From assembly GCA_050260375.1 (NCBI GenBank), contig JBLNCA010000030.1, positions 6,082 through 70,081 on the forward strand: a stretch of DNA of 64,000 bases. The letters run 5' to 3'. Under the pieces are notes generated by a model that saw nothing but the letters and a program-made list of their open reading frames with translations, was not told the DNA's origin and searched no databases. Source of the stretch: DTFZ01 sp050260375. Its GTDB lineage: Bacteria; Bacillota; Clostridia; Christensenellales; SZUA-584. Of this stretch, positions 51,787 to 60,768 are shown piece after piece; the stretch's first letter is position 1; every line of letters begins with the position of its first letter. A program made the translations under genes and the position numbers.

Positions 51787-53292
51787 ATGAGCACCCAGAA
51801 TACCAAGGATACCGACGATAAGGATAGGCTTATCGAGGGTGAATTCACATCTGAAAACATAAAAAAGATATTCAAGGAAAGCACGGACATAGTCCACAGG
51901 GATATATTTATAAAAAACCGCGAAGACCTTAAGGTAACGCTGTTCTTTGTGGACGGCATGGCCGACCAGAAAATAATAGGCGACAACATAGTCTTCCCGC
52001 TCGCACGCAGCCGCTGGTACGAGAACTGCACGACGCAGCAGCAGGCTTACGACTTATCGATTAACGGCGGCATCGAAGCTTCGTCGATAAAAATAGTAAA
52101 GAGCTTGAAGGAAGCGATAGAGCTGATGCTCGTCGGCATGACGATACTCGTGTTCGATAAAATAAAAAACGGGTTTGTCGTAAACACTATAGGCTTCATA
52201 GACAAGCGCAGCATAACGGCAGCAACCGAGGAGAATACGTACCGCAGCGGTAAAGACAGCTTTGTGGAAACGCTGCGCACCAACACCGCGACATTGCGCA
52301 AGAAGATAAAGAGCCACAACTTTGTAATCGAGGAAGACAGCATTGGAAAGCAGAGCAGCACGCGCTACGTTATAGCGTATATGCACAACATATGTAACGA
52401 CGAGTTTATTACGGCGCTTAAGCAGCGCATAGCGGAAATAGACCAGGACAAGGTAATGACGATACAGGACATATACACAAACGTCGTAAAGGAAAAGTAC
52501 GTGCCGTTTCCCACCGCGATAATAACCGAGAAGCCCGACGTGTGCTGCCTAAGCCTTATGGAAGGCAAGATAGCGGTCATAGTGGACGAGCTGCCTTACG
52601 CGCTGCTGCTGCCCGCAGTGTTTGGCGACTTTTTTCAGTCGACTGCCGACTACGGCGAAAACTTTATCGTCACTTCGTTTTTCAGGATAATACGCTACGC
52701 GTGCTTTTATATAGGCATAACGCTGCCCGGCTTTTTCGTGGCCGTAACGATGTTCCATCCGGGCATGATACCCTACAGCCTCGCTATTAAAATAGCCGCG
52801 TCGCGCACCGGCGTGCCTTTCAGCATGATAATAGAGGTGCTTATAATGTCATTCGCTTTCTATGTGCTCATTCAGGCGAGCATGCAGATAAGCCGAGCGA
52901 TAGGCGCTACGATATCGATAGTCGGCGGCCTCGTGCTCGGACAGGCGGCAATAACGGCGGGCATAGTTTCTCCTGCCACGATAGTCGTAGTCGCGACGGC
53001 TTCGATCTGCTCAATGGCGGTGCCCAATAAGGAAGTCAACTCGGCGTTATGGCTGTTCCAGCTTGTATGCACTCTTTTTTCCGCCGTACTCGGGCTTATA
53101 GGCATGGTAATAACGCTGCTTATCATCTTTTTCCTGCTCGCGAAACTAAAGCCGCTGGGAGTTAATTATCTCGCACCTTATGCCACGCTTCGTCCGCTTC
53201 AGCTTGACGATTCAATAGTGAAGTTTCCCGCAAGCTGGATTAAGCACAGGCCGTTATACCTCGCACCCAAAGACAAACGGAGGGCGCGCTAG
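51787..53292 (+). CDS. gerA: spore germination protein, GerA family (receptor subunit A)
   Basis: A 501-aa protein. The soluble N-terminal part (1-280) holds VTLFFVDGMADQKIIGDNIVF; a central membrane domain (about 290-460) has four to five helices with PGFFVAVTMFHPGMIP, typical of the GerA family. The complex senses nutrients in the inner spore membrane. I chose the ATG at 51787 because TGAGG lies 8 bases upstream; ATG 51775 lacks a site. First gene of gerA-gerC-small-gerB. Confidence 0.93.
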   Translation: MSTQNTKDTDDKDRLIEGEFTSENIKKIFKESTDIVHRDIFIKNREDLKVTLFFVDGMADQKIIGDNIVFPLARSRWYENCTTQQQAYDLSINGGIEASSIKIVKSLKEAIELMLVGMTILVFDKIKNGFVVNTIGFIDKRSITAATEENTYRSGKDSFVETLRTNTATLRKKIKSHNFVIEEDSIGKQSSTRYVIAYMHNICNDEFITALKQRIAEIDQDKVMTIQDIYTNVVKEKYVPFPTAIITEKPDVCCLSLMEGKIAVIVDELPYALLLPAVFGDFFQSTADYGENFIVTSFFRIIRYACFYIGITLPGFFVAVTMFHPGMIPYSLAIKIAASRTGVPFSMIIEVLIMSFAFYVLIQASMQISRAIGATISIVGGLVLGQAAITAGIVSPATIVVVATASICSMAVPNKEVNSALWLFQLVCTLFSAVLGLIGMVITLLIIFFLLAKLKPLGVNYLAPYATLRPLQLDDSIVKFPASWIKHRPLYLAPKDKRRAR

Positions 53293-54500
53293 TGGTTAAA
53301 CGCAAGATTCTGCTGTTCATTATTGCCGCAATATTCGCCTTTGCCTCAGGGTGCACGTTTCCCGAGTCCTTTCCGATAGAAAAAGATCAGAACATACTTA
53401 TAGCGGGCATAGACGTGGAGGGCAAAGATATAGTGCTTACCGTGGTTGTCGACGCCGTAAGCTCGGGCGGCGAACCCGGCAAAGAAAAGATATTATATAA
53501 GCTCTTTGAAACAAGGGGGGCTACGGTGTTCGAAGCGTACGATAAGCTTTACACGCTGATGGAGAAACGCCCGTCATGGTACCATACGAAGTATATACTG
53601 CTCGGGGAAGACGCCGCGAGGTCGGGCGTAGATAAGCTGCTCAGCTTTTTTACCGAAGACGACGAAACGAGGCTGCTCTACCGCCTTGCGGTAATAAAAG
53701 ATATGACGGCGGGCGAATATCTTGAGCAGGCCAACACAGGCAAAGAGGACCTTGCCGGGTATCTCGACGCGCTTTTTTCCTCCGTGCTGCAGACCGGAAA
53801 ATCGCGGGAGATACATATCATCAACTATGCGATACACAGTCAGGTTCCGTGGCTGAGCATATATATGCCGGTGTTCCAGGTTGTAGAAAACCCTGCGCAA
53901 TCGAAAGGCTCTAAAGGCGGAAGCGGCGGCGACAGCAGCAGCGGCGGCGATTCCGGCGAAAAGAAACAGCTGACAATGCTCAACGGCTACGCGCTTTTCG
54001 ACGGCGACAGGCTCGCGGGATTTCTGGACGGAGATGTATCGCGCGGGCTTAATGTGCTCACAAACAATATCCTGAAATCGGATATATCCGTCAAACACAA
54101 GGACGGCAGCGGCGTGGGGCTCGAGATCATCAAATGCGAGTCTAAAATTGAGCCCTGCTTCGATCCGCTATCCGTCAGCATAAACGTCTCTGTAAAATCC
54201 AACCTGGTCGAATACCACAGTGTGAATCCATTGGACGCGCAGGACATCGTTTACCTTGAAAACCAGCAGAGCCGGCTTATCTGCGATGAAATAGCAACCG
54301 TGATTGAATGCATGCAGCAGCTCGGGTCGGACCCTGCCCGCATAATGGATTCTTTTTACCATAAAGACCCCGTCAAGTGGCAGGCGATGCAAAGCGACTG
54401 GAAAGAGCTGTTTTCATCGCTCAACTTTAGCATAAGGGTCAATTCGCAGATACAAAACACGTACGAGCTAAGCCAGCCGGTAAGCAGCGGAGGTGGCTGA
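53292..54500 (+). CDS. gerC: spore germination lipoprotein, Ger(x)C family
   Basis: A 402-aa lipoprotein; lipobox FASGC (Cys21). Family blocks include RGATVFEAYDKLYTLMEKRP and YHTKYILLGEDAA in the N-terminal domain and the DPLSVSINVSVKSNLVEY strand later. A Gly/Ser linker, GGSGGDSSSGGDSGEKK, follows the second block. The GTG start overlaps the gerA stop by one base. This is the outer-leaflet subunit of the germinant receptor. Confidence 0.92.
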   Translation: MVKRKILLFIIAAIFAFASGCTFPESFPIEKDQNILIAGIDVEGKDIVLTVVVDAVSSGGEPGKEKILYKLFETRGATVFEAYDKLYTLMEKRPSWYHTKYILLGEDAARSGVDKLLSFFTEDDETRLLYRLAVIKDMTAGEYLEQANTGKEDLAGYLDALFSSVLQTGKSREIHIINYAIHSQVPWLSIYMPVFQVVENPAQSKGSKGGSGGDSSSGGDSGEKKQLTMLNGYALFDGDRLAGFLDGDVSRGLNVLTNNILKSDISVKHKDGSGVGLEIIKCESKIEPCFDPLSVSINVSVKSNLVEYHSVNPLDAQDIVYLENQQSRLICDEIATVIECMQQLGSDPARIMDSFYHKDPVKWQAMQSDWKELFSSLNFSIRVNSQIQNTYELSQPVSSGGG

Positions 54501-54503
54501 CGC

Positions 54504-54701
54504 ATGCTGATTATATTATGCATATTCATACTTATATCATTTTTCGAGGTAAGGAGCCTTTTTAAACGAAAGGAAAAAGCCGAAGCCGTGCTTTTTATAA
54601 TATTAGGCTCAGCCGCAGTTGCGTTGGGAGTGTTTCTAATGCTGGCTTCCGACTTTACGAGTTTTGCAAAAATAATGCTCGATATATTCAATGCCGACTA
54701 G
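54504..54701 (+). CDS. small two-helix membrane protein of the germination operon
   Basis: A 65-aa protein with helices at about 2-14 and 28-49, and a charged turn RSLFKRKEKAE. It lies 3 bp after gerC and 9 bp before gerB, and has its own AGCGGAGG ribosome site. Small D-type proteins in ger operons (GerKD/GerVB-like) have the same size and layout, so it is a likely receptor modulator. Confidence 0.8.
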   Translation: MLIILCIFILISFFEVRSLFKRKEKAEAVLFIILGSAAVALGVFLMLASDFTSFAKIMLDIFNAD

Positions 54702-54710
54702 GAGGTAGCG

Positions 54711-55802
54711 ATGCAGGACAAAAGTAATCAGAAAATAACGTTACTTCAGGCGCTGCTCCTATTTGCCGTGATGAGGCACACCGCTTCGATGCGCTATATA
54801 CCCAGCACTACTACCGGTACCGCTCATCAGGCGGCGTGGCTGACGATAATAGTAAGCACTGTGATATACATACCGTTTTTTCTGATGCTTTTCGGGGTAG
54901 TAAAGAAATTTGAAGGCAATTCGCTTCACGATATATTCTGCAAGATATTCGGCAATATTGTTGGCAAATCGCTGTGCGTGCTCTATATGCTTTGGCTTTT
55001 TGTATTGCTCGGCCTTTACTTAAGATACGCCGGAGCGAATCTCGTAACCACGGTATTCGTAGGAACGGATGAAATGCTTATCATGTTTCTTGCCGTATTT
55101 GTAGTCGGCATTATGCTCAGGTGGGGCATACAGGTAATTTCGCGCATGAACAAGATAATATTCGTGCTTATGGTCGCACAATTCGTCATTATACTGTTCT
55201 TTCTGTTCCTGCATTTCCGCCCCGATTTCGTGACGCCGATAAGCACGCTCGACATAGTGCCGGTTGTTAAATCAAGCGTCTATCCGCTTACGCTGCTTGC
55301 GTATTTAACGCCGCTTTTTGTGTTCAACGACCAGATAGCATATGACAAGAAAAACCGCAACAAGCTTTTGTTTATCGCCGGATATATCACGATAAAGGAT
55401 ATACTGATGATGCTCGCGCTCATAGGCATGCTGGGCTGGCAGCTAATAAGCAAGCTGCGGCTCCCCTTTTTTTCGGCGGTTGAAAATATTTCGCTGTTCA
55501 ATTCTTCGGCGGGCATAGATTCGCTCTTCATGTCCATCTGGATACTCGCGGAGTTTATATCAATTTCGTTCTTCACCTACTGCATATCAAGGCTTTTAAA
55601 AAACATGTTCGGCCTTAAAAGCGACGTGCCTTTGCTCACTCCTCTGCTGGGGTTCGCGCTGTTTTTCGCGGCGTACTTCAGCTCGGAAATATTTCAGCTT
55701 ACCAAGTTTTCCAAGTACGTCGCCCCTTATCTTAACCTCTTTTTCGGGCTCGCCATACCCGTAATACTCTTTATTACAGGTAAAATACGAAAAATGATTT
55801 GA
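54711..55802 (+). CDS. gerB: spore germination permease, GerB family
   Basis: A 363-aa APC-type membrane protein with ten helices. ITLLQALLLFAVMRHTASMRY and FGNIVGKSLCVLYMLWLFVLLG match the endospore-germination permease family. It is the likely ligand-binding subunit. AGGAGGT precedes its ATG. Last gene of the operon. Confidence 0.92.
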   Translation: MQDKSNQKITLLQALLLFAVMRHTASMRYIPSTTTGTAHQAAWLTIIVSTVIYIPFFLMLFGVVKKFEGNSLHDIFCKIFGNIVGKSLCVLYMLWLFVLLGLYLRYAGANLVTTVFVGTDEMLIMFLAVFVVGIMLRWGIQVISRMNKIIFVLMVAQFVIILFFLFLHFRPDFVTPISTLDIVPVVKSSVYPLTLLAYLTPLFVFNDQIAYDKKNRNKLLFIAGYITIKDILMMLALIGMLGWQLISKLRLPFFSAVENISLFNSSAGIDSLFMSIWILAEFISISFFTYCISRLLKNMFGLKSDVPLLTPLLGFALFFAAYFSSEIFQLTKFSKYVAPYLNLFFGLAIPVILFITGKIRKMI

Positions 55803-55905
55803 AAATCGTTATATAGTGTAATATCATTAATATAACAAAGTATCATCAATATAATATCGGCATCATCGTACTAACTGCATCTGGTGTGAATATAGAGGTA
55901 TTCTT

Positions 55906-56400
55906 ATGAACAGCAGACTGCGCGTACGGCCCGCCGAAGCGGCGGATATAAAGACTCTTGCGGCGCTTGCCCGCGACATATGGGAGCAGCACTACACTCC
56001 CATAATAGGCAAAGCCCAGGTAGCCTACATGCTTGAAAAATACCAGTCGCAAAGCGCAATTAAGCGCGATATTAAAGACGGCTGCGTGTATTATATCGCG
56101 CTTTACGACGATGTGCCCTGCGGCTACAGCGCCGTCGCACGGGATGCGGACGCCCTGTATTTAAGCCGGATGTATGTAAAGCAGGGTTACCGGCGCAAGG
56201 GCATTGCCCGGGCAATGCTCGATATGATAGACGCGTATGCGCGCAAGAACAAAATAAAGCGCGTATGGCTCACGTGCAACAGGTATGATACCGCCGCGAT
56301 AGAATCATATAAAAAACTCGGCTTCATGATAACGGACAGAGTTATGGGCGGAGGCGGCGCCGGGCCCAACGACTGCGTGCTGGAAAAGAAACTCGCTTAA
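55906..56400 (+). CDS. GNAT family N-acetyltransferase
   Basis: A 164-aa acetyltransferase. The acetyl-CoA loop is in YVKQGYRRKGIARAMLD and the C-terminal YDTAAIESYKKLGFMITDR follows the family. The substrate is not clear; the N-terminal IWEQHYTPIIGKAQVAYMLEKY suggests the same group as spermidine or peptide-alanine acetyltransferases. AGAGG precedes the start by 9 bases. Confidence 0.88.
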   Translation: MNSRLRVRPAEAADIKTLAALARDIWEQHYTPIIGKAQVAYMLEKYQSQSAIKRDIKDGCVYYIALYDDVPCGYSAVARDADALYLSRMYVKQGYRRKGIARAMLDMIDAYARKNKIKRVWLTCNRYDTAAIESYKKLGFMITDRVMGGGGAGPNDCVLEKKLA

Positions 56401-56510
56401 AGCTCTGCGTCACAAATCGTTATACTGCAGGGGTTCAGTCAATCGCCGGCAAAATAAAAGCGGTTGATTTTTTTATATGAAAAGCAACACTGGAAAGGCA
56501 GGCTATATAT

Positions 56511-56996
56511 ATGTCCAAACCGGCAAAAAAGACAAACGTAATGCGCGTTTTGGAAACGCACGGCATACCTTACCGGCAATACGAGTACGATTCGAGCGAC
56601 AACATGATAGACGGCGTAAGCGTCGCCCGTATGATAGGCCAGGATCCCGAGCGGGTGTTTAAAACGATAGTCACCGTAGCGAAAAGCCGCACCAATTACG
56701 TGTTTGTGCTGCCCGTAAACAAAGAGCTTGACTTGAAAAAGGCAGCGAAAGCCGTCGGTGAAAAGAGCGTAGAGCTGATACCAGTTAAGACGATAGAGCC
56801 TCTTACCGGCTATATAAAGGGCGGCTGCTCGCCTATAGGTATGAAAAAGCAGTTTGCGACGGTAATCGACGAAACTGCACTTCTTTACGACAACATAATA
56901 TTCAACGCCGGCAGGGTGGGCGCGCAGGTCGAAATTGACCCGCGGCTTTTAGAGCGCGTCATACCCTTAAGCTTTGCAGACATTACGGAAGATTAG
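56511..56996 (+). CDS. ybaK: Cys-tRNA(Pro) deacylase, YbaK type
   Basis: A 161-aa editing domain that hydrolyses mischarged Cys-tRNA(Pro). Family blocks THGIPYRQYEYD, VFKTIVTVAKS (catalytic Lys), and GYIKGGCSPIGMKKQF. AGGCAGG-like site before the ATG. It overlaps the convergent PhzF gene by 4 bp. Confidence 0.92.
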   Translation: MSKPAKKTNVMRVLETHGIPYRQYEYDSSDNMIDGVSVARMIGQDPERVFKTIVTVAKSRTNYVFVLPVNKELDLKKAAKAVGEKSVELIPVKTIEPLTGYIKGGCSPIGMKKQFATVIDETALLYDNIIFNAGRVGAQVEIDPRLLERVIPLSFADITED

Positions 56997-57778
56997 TCCG
57001 CTTTAAGCTCCCCTTTTATCACCGTCACGGCCTGCCCGTATATGAGCACGCGCTCGCCTGTTACTTTCAGCCGCAGCTCTCCGCCGCGCTCGGATATCTG
57101 CCGTGCAAAAAGCTGGGTTTTGCCAAGCTTTTCCGCCCAGTACGGCCCGAGGCAGCAGTGAGCCGAGCCGGTAACGGGGTCTTCGTCTATGCCTATAGCG
57201 GGAAAAAAGCACCGCGACACAAAATCGGTGTCCTCGTCGTCTGCCTTCGCCGTAACCAGTACGCCCCTCGTCGTTATGCTCTTCATCAGCGCAAGGTCGG
57301 GCTTTAAGCTTTTTACCGTCTGCTCGTCCTCAACCTCGACTATATAGTCTATCCTGTTCCTGCCGATATACTTTATAGGCACTCCCAGGCTTTCACGCAT
57401 AGATTTTGGCGCGTCCGTCTCTTCGTCCGGCTCAACGGGAAAATCCATCTCAATCCACAACCCGTGTTTTTTGGCCTTTAATAGCGAGCGCTTGGTATGG
57501 AACCTTATCTCAGGCGCGCTTGTCAGCCCCTGTTCCCATAATACGTGCGCGCTTGCAAGCGTGGCGTGCCCGCACAGGTCAACCTCGGTCTTAGGCGTAA
57601 ACCAGCGCAGCATATATCCGTCCGACGCCTTTAACAGAAACGCCGTTTCCGGATGGTTCATCTCCGCCGCCACGTGCTGCATCCATTTATCGTCCTTCGC
57701 GGTTTCAAGCACGCATACGCCCGCAGGGTTGCCCCTAAAAGGCCTGTCGGTAAAAGCGTCGACTGTGTATATGTACAT
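56993..57778 (-). CDS. PhzF family isomerase/epimerase-like protein
   Basis: A 261-aa protein with two matching halves: TVDAFTDRPFRGNPAGVCVL and later GIDEDPVTGSAHCCLGPYWA. The catalytic Glu is in MNHPETAFL. PhzF enzymes isomerise small acids; the cellular substrate for most members is unknown. GGGGTGG lies upstream of the ATG. Confidence 0.9.
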   Translation of the reverse strand: MYIYTVDAFTDRPFRGNPAGVCVLETAKDDKWMQHVAAEMNHPETAFLLKASDGYMLRWFTPKTEVDLCGHATLASAHVLWEQGLTSAPEIRFHTKRSLLKAKKHGLWIEMDFPVEPDEETDAPKSMRESLGVPIKYIGRNRIDYIVEVEDEQTVKSLKPDLALMKSITTRGVLVTAKADDEDTDFVSRCFFPAIGIDEDPVTGSAHCCLGPYWAEKLGKTQLFARQISERGGELRLKVTGERVLIYGQAVTVIKGELKAD

Positions 57779-57902
57779 TTATTCCACCCCGTTTACAGTA
57801 TTTATATGCAAGTATACCATAAACTTCACGCGGCCGCTAATTTACAATTCTTAATACGCGCTCATTATTGCCCGGGAAAGTACATTTTAAAGATCGCGGA
57901 AT

Positions 57903-57932
57903 CGGGCGTTTTTAGCAAACAAAAAACGCCCG
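57903..57932 (-). terminator. hairpin after the CBS gene
   Basis: CGGGCGTTTTT and AAAAAACGCCCG form a 11-bp stem with AT-rich top. It could stop transcription on either strand; the nearest gene end is the CBS gene (stop at 57966). Confidence 0.6.
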
Positions 57933-57965
57933 TATTTTCACACAAGCGTTTCGTACTGCCGTTAA

Positions 57966-58391
57966 TCAGGTCATGCTTCCCGGCTTTGATATATCCTGAA
58001 GCGCGTGCCCCGCGTTGTGCTGCAGTTCCGGCTGCGTCGATATATCGCCGAGCGCCACTATACCCACCAAAGTGCCCCGCTCTACGATAGGTAGCCGCCT
58101 TATCTGATGCTGTCCCATCATCCTTGCCGCGTCCTGCGCGTCCATATCGGGCGAGCCGACGATGGGATTAGAAGTCATCACGTTGGATATCGGCTGCCAC
58201 ATAGTGTTCTTCCTGTCCGCAACGTACCGCAATGCTATGTCCCTGTCCGTAACTATGCCTATCACCTTGTTGCCCTCGCATATCGGTATCGAGCCCACGT
58301 TGTACTGCTTCATAAGCTCCGCCGCCTTCTCCACCGGTTCGTCGGCGCTCATGCAGGCTATTTCTTTTGTCATTATATCTCTTACTTTCAT
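57966..58391 (-). CDS. tandem CBS-domain protein
   Basis: A 141-aa protein that consists of two CBS motifs: VRDIMTKEIACMSADEPVEK to GIVTDRDIALRYV, and VMTSNPIVGSPDMDAQDAA to LVGIVALGDIS. Such pairs bind adenosyl compounds. GGAGGTG lies before the ATG. Partner unknown. Confidence 0.92.
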   Translation of the reverse strand: MKVRDIMTKEIACMSADEPVEKAAELMKQYNVGSIPICEGNKVIGIVTDRDIALRYVADRKNTMWQPISNVMTSNPIVGSPDMDAQDAARMMGQHQIRRLPIVERGTLVGIVALGDISTQPELQHNAGHALQDISKPGSMT

Positions 58392-58534
58392 AAAAACGCA
58401 CCTCCGGCATTATGTTGCCCCGTATGCGGCCTTTTTATTTACGCACATCAAATCTCACTACTTGAACACCATATTAAAATATAACAAGACAGCTTTTTGT
58501 TGCCACAATATTCCACAGGATATATAATTATATT

Positions 58535-59152
58535 ATGAAAACCAGCGACAAAGTAATATCGGCAAAAATACTGGGGCTGTTTGCGCCCGTGATAATATCG
58601 CTGCTGCTGTGGTGGGGCGGCGTGCTGCTGCATCAGGATATTGAAGGGGTTTTTATAATTCTGATAGCTGCCGGCATCGCGGCGGGCATAATACTGGACG
58701 TTACCGCGCTGCGCAAGTTTTTGCTGCGCCTTTATGATCTGCCGCTCTGGGCGCTGTTCATAATAGAAGGCTTTTATTCCATTATAATCTACGGCGTATT
58801 TATGGGATTTCCCGTGCCGTGCAGCCTCGCCGGCATATTCGGAAGCTACATCGTGCTGCGGCGCGGCATAGTCGGCTGCTCGCCAAAAAGCGCCATAAAG
58901 AGCGATTTCGCCATGGCAGATTTGTTTTCGTTCATATTGCTTCTAGTTTTATGCGTTTGCACCGCCGTGCTGTCGCTTAACGAGCCGACTTTAGGCTCTC
59001 AGCTGAAGTCTATGCTGGGCCTTAGTTTCAGCGTCGATATGTGGATGATATGGCTTCTGATATTTGCGGGAGGAGCATTTCTTCTTGCTTTTCAGCACTT
59101 TGGCTCAAGGCTCGTAGCGCGCGCAATGCTCAAAAAGGAAAAAGCCGCTTAA
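58535..59152 (+). CDS. integral membrane protein of unknown function
   Basis: A 205-aa protein with about six hydrophobic segments and a short soluble stretch SPKSAIKSDFAMAD near 110-125. The early LFAPVIISLLLWWGGVLLHQD and the FMGFPVPCSLAGIFGSYIVL loop are distinctive, but I do not recognise a named family. It converges with the next gene, stops touching. Confidence 0.7.
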   Translation: MKTSDKVISAKILGLFAPVIISLLLWWGGVLLHQDIEGVFIILIAAGIAAGIILDVTALRKFLLRLYDLPLWALFIIEGFYSIIIYGVFMGFPVPCSLAGIFGSYIVLRRGIVGCSPKSAIKSDFAMADLFSFILLLVLCVCTAVLSLNEPTLGSQLKSMLGLSFSVDMWMIWLLIFAGGAFLLAFQHFGSRLVARAMLKKEKAA

Positions 59153-59827
59153 CTATCTCACCGCCCCTCCGTGGAAATAGCACTCGTACGTCTTTGTTCC
59201 GCCGCAGAATATCTCCTCATACCCTCTGAACCATTCAAAGCTCCCGCTTACGGTGCAATGATAGCAGTGTTCGCCGCTGCTATGCACGAGCGGACCCCTG
59301 TATGGGAAATCTTCCTTCACGAGCATAAGCGATTCCTTCAAGAATTCGCCCGAAAAGCTTTTATCCAGCACGCGGCCTGTATAATTCATAGCCCATACCG
59401 GCTTGCCACCCAGCCACACGGCCTCTTCGCCCGAAAAGTTTTCTCCGCCGAGATACGTGTCTATATAAAGGTATTCTCCTTCCTGATACCTTAAATCATG
59501 CGAGCCGGGCCGCGACGAGGGCTGTTCGGGAGCATTCGCCGCATACCCGTTCCTTTTCGCCCTGCAGAGAAACGCTTTTATATCCCCGTTTATATCCGCC
59601 GCGCATTCAAACTCTCCCCCCGCGCAGCCGCTCTCATCCTTAAGCAGGCGGTCTATGCTTACCATAAGCAGCGCGCTTAGCTTTATGAGATTGTCTATAT
59701 CGGGCAGCGACTCGCCCGACTCCCACTTGGATACCGCCTGCCTCGATACGCCCATGCTTTCCGCAAGCTGCTCCTGCGACAGCCCTCGCTTAGTTCTTAC
59801 CGCCGCCAGCTTTTCACTGAAACCCAT
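59153..59827 (-). CDS. XRE-family regulator with DUF5680 domain
   Basis: A 224-aa protein. The N-terminal HTH (3-60) has LAAVRTKRGLSQEQLAESMG and VSRQAVSKWESGESLPD. The C-terminal part (95-224) fits DUF5680 (GSHDLRYQEGEYLYIDTYLG; FSGEEAVWLGGKPVWAMNY; YCYHCTVSGSFEWF-like). ATG 59827 follows AGAGG; a GTG at 59836 would add three residues. Function probably ligand-dependent repression. Confidence 0.85.
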   Translation of the reverse strand: MGFSEKLAAVRTKRGLSQEQLAESMGVSRQAVSKWESGESLPDIDNLIKLSALLMVSIDRLLKDESGCAGGEFECAADINGDIKAFLCRAKRNGYAANAPEQPSSRPGSHDLRYQEGEYLYIDTYLGGENFSGEEAVWLGGKPVWAMNYTGRVLDKSFSGEFLKESLMLVKEDFPYRGPLVHSSGEHCYHCTVSGSFEWFRGYEEIFCGGTKTYECYFHGGAVR

Positions 59828-60007
59828 AACAATCACCTCTTAGAAAATTATATAACAAAGCGGCGACTGTTTCCACCAACCGCAGCTTGCGATTTGTCAA
59901 CTGCCCGTTGCGGGCATAAGTTATATCAATTATTAAAGCTTTCAATGCTTTGCTTGTTTGCCTGTGAAATGAAGTATACGCTTCAAGCCGCGCAGCCCCG
60001 GCGGATG

Positions 60008-60346
60008 CTATTTGTACGCGCACATACCGTCAAGTGCGCTGCACAGCTTTATAACGCCGGCGTTGCCGTTTTCAACGATGAACCTGAACGTTATGCCGCC
60101 AGTATCCAGCTCCATTATGCTTATTGCCCGCTCCTCGTCAAAAGAGGCTATACGAGCACGCTTTATATTCTTATACGGAACGTACAGATAGGAGTAATCG
60201 AGCGTTTCTTTGCGCCTGTTTCTTTTATTAAGCTCCTGCGAAATCACTACCAGCCCGCTGCCGGTTGCTATAAACGCGAGCTTTGCGGAAGCGCAAACAT
60301 ATTGCTGCAGCTTTGCCTTCATAATACGAGTCCGCTTTATATTCAT
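60008..60346 (-). CDS. small protein with PH-like fold, function unknown
   Basis: A 112-aa protein with alternating beta-strand-like segments (AFIATGSGLVVISQEL; SYLYVPYKNIKRARIASF; ISIMELDTGGITFRFIVE) that look like a bacterial PH domain. No signal peptide or membrane segment. The ribosome site is weak; M9 (60322) is an alternative start. Not conserved with its neighbours. Confidence 0.55.
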   Translation of the reverse strand: MNIKRTRIMKAKLQQYVCASAKLAFIATGSGLVVISQELNKRNRRKETLDYSYLYVPYKNIKRARIASFDEERAISIMELDTGGITFRFIVENGNAGVIKLCSALDGMCAYK

Positions 60347-60768
60347 CTAGGGCTGAAACGCCGCAAGCCTTGCGTACGGGCTCCGTCCCCCTTGTTTTTA
60401 AAATCACCAGAAGTTATGTATATAATGCATTTAATGGTATGTGCTGTCGAGCGAATTGCTCATGCCTGCATATTCCTGCTAATATATATTAAAAAAGTTC
60501 CATGGTTGATGGACTTTTTCTCGTTGTTAATGCTTTAAACCGCAACTAATCAAAGCTGTATTCAAATATAGACGGTGCGAAAGAGGCTAAGCGAAAAATA
60601 ACGACGACCGAAGCGCCGCTGTGTGCAGAGCGTCAATCGTCGAATGGGGAGACGTATTAAAGAAAGGCAACAATAAAAATCGCATAACTTTATAATCGAT
60701 ATTGGATATGATAATACACAACGCAAATAAAAGCTTCACCCAAAACAGGTGACTTTTATTATTTTGGC
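60347..60768. other. gene-free gap with two hairpins
   Basis: About 420 bp. A stem of AAAAAGTTCCAT with ATGGACTTTTT (60491-60519) can terminate on either strand, and the LuxR-gene terminator lies at 60728. No frame with a ribosome site or family resemblance. Confidence 0.4.
60728..60758 (-). terminator. terminator of the LuxR-type membrane regulator gene
   Basis: On the minus strand AAAAG-TCACC pairs with GGTGAAG-CTTTT around a 7-base loop, followed by ATTT. It begins 11 bp past the stop. Confidence 0.65.
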
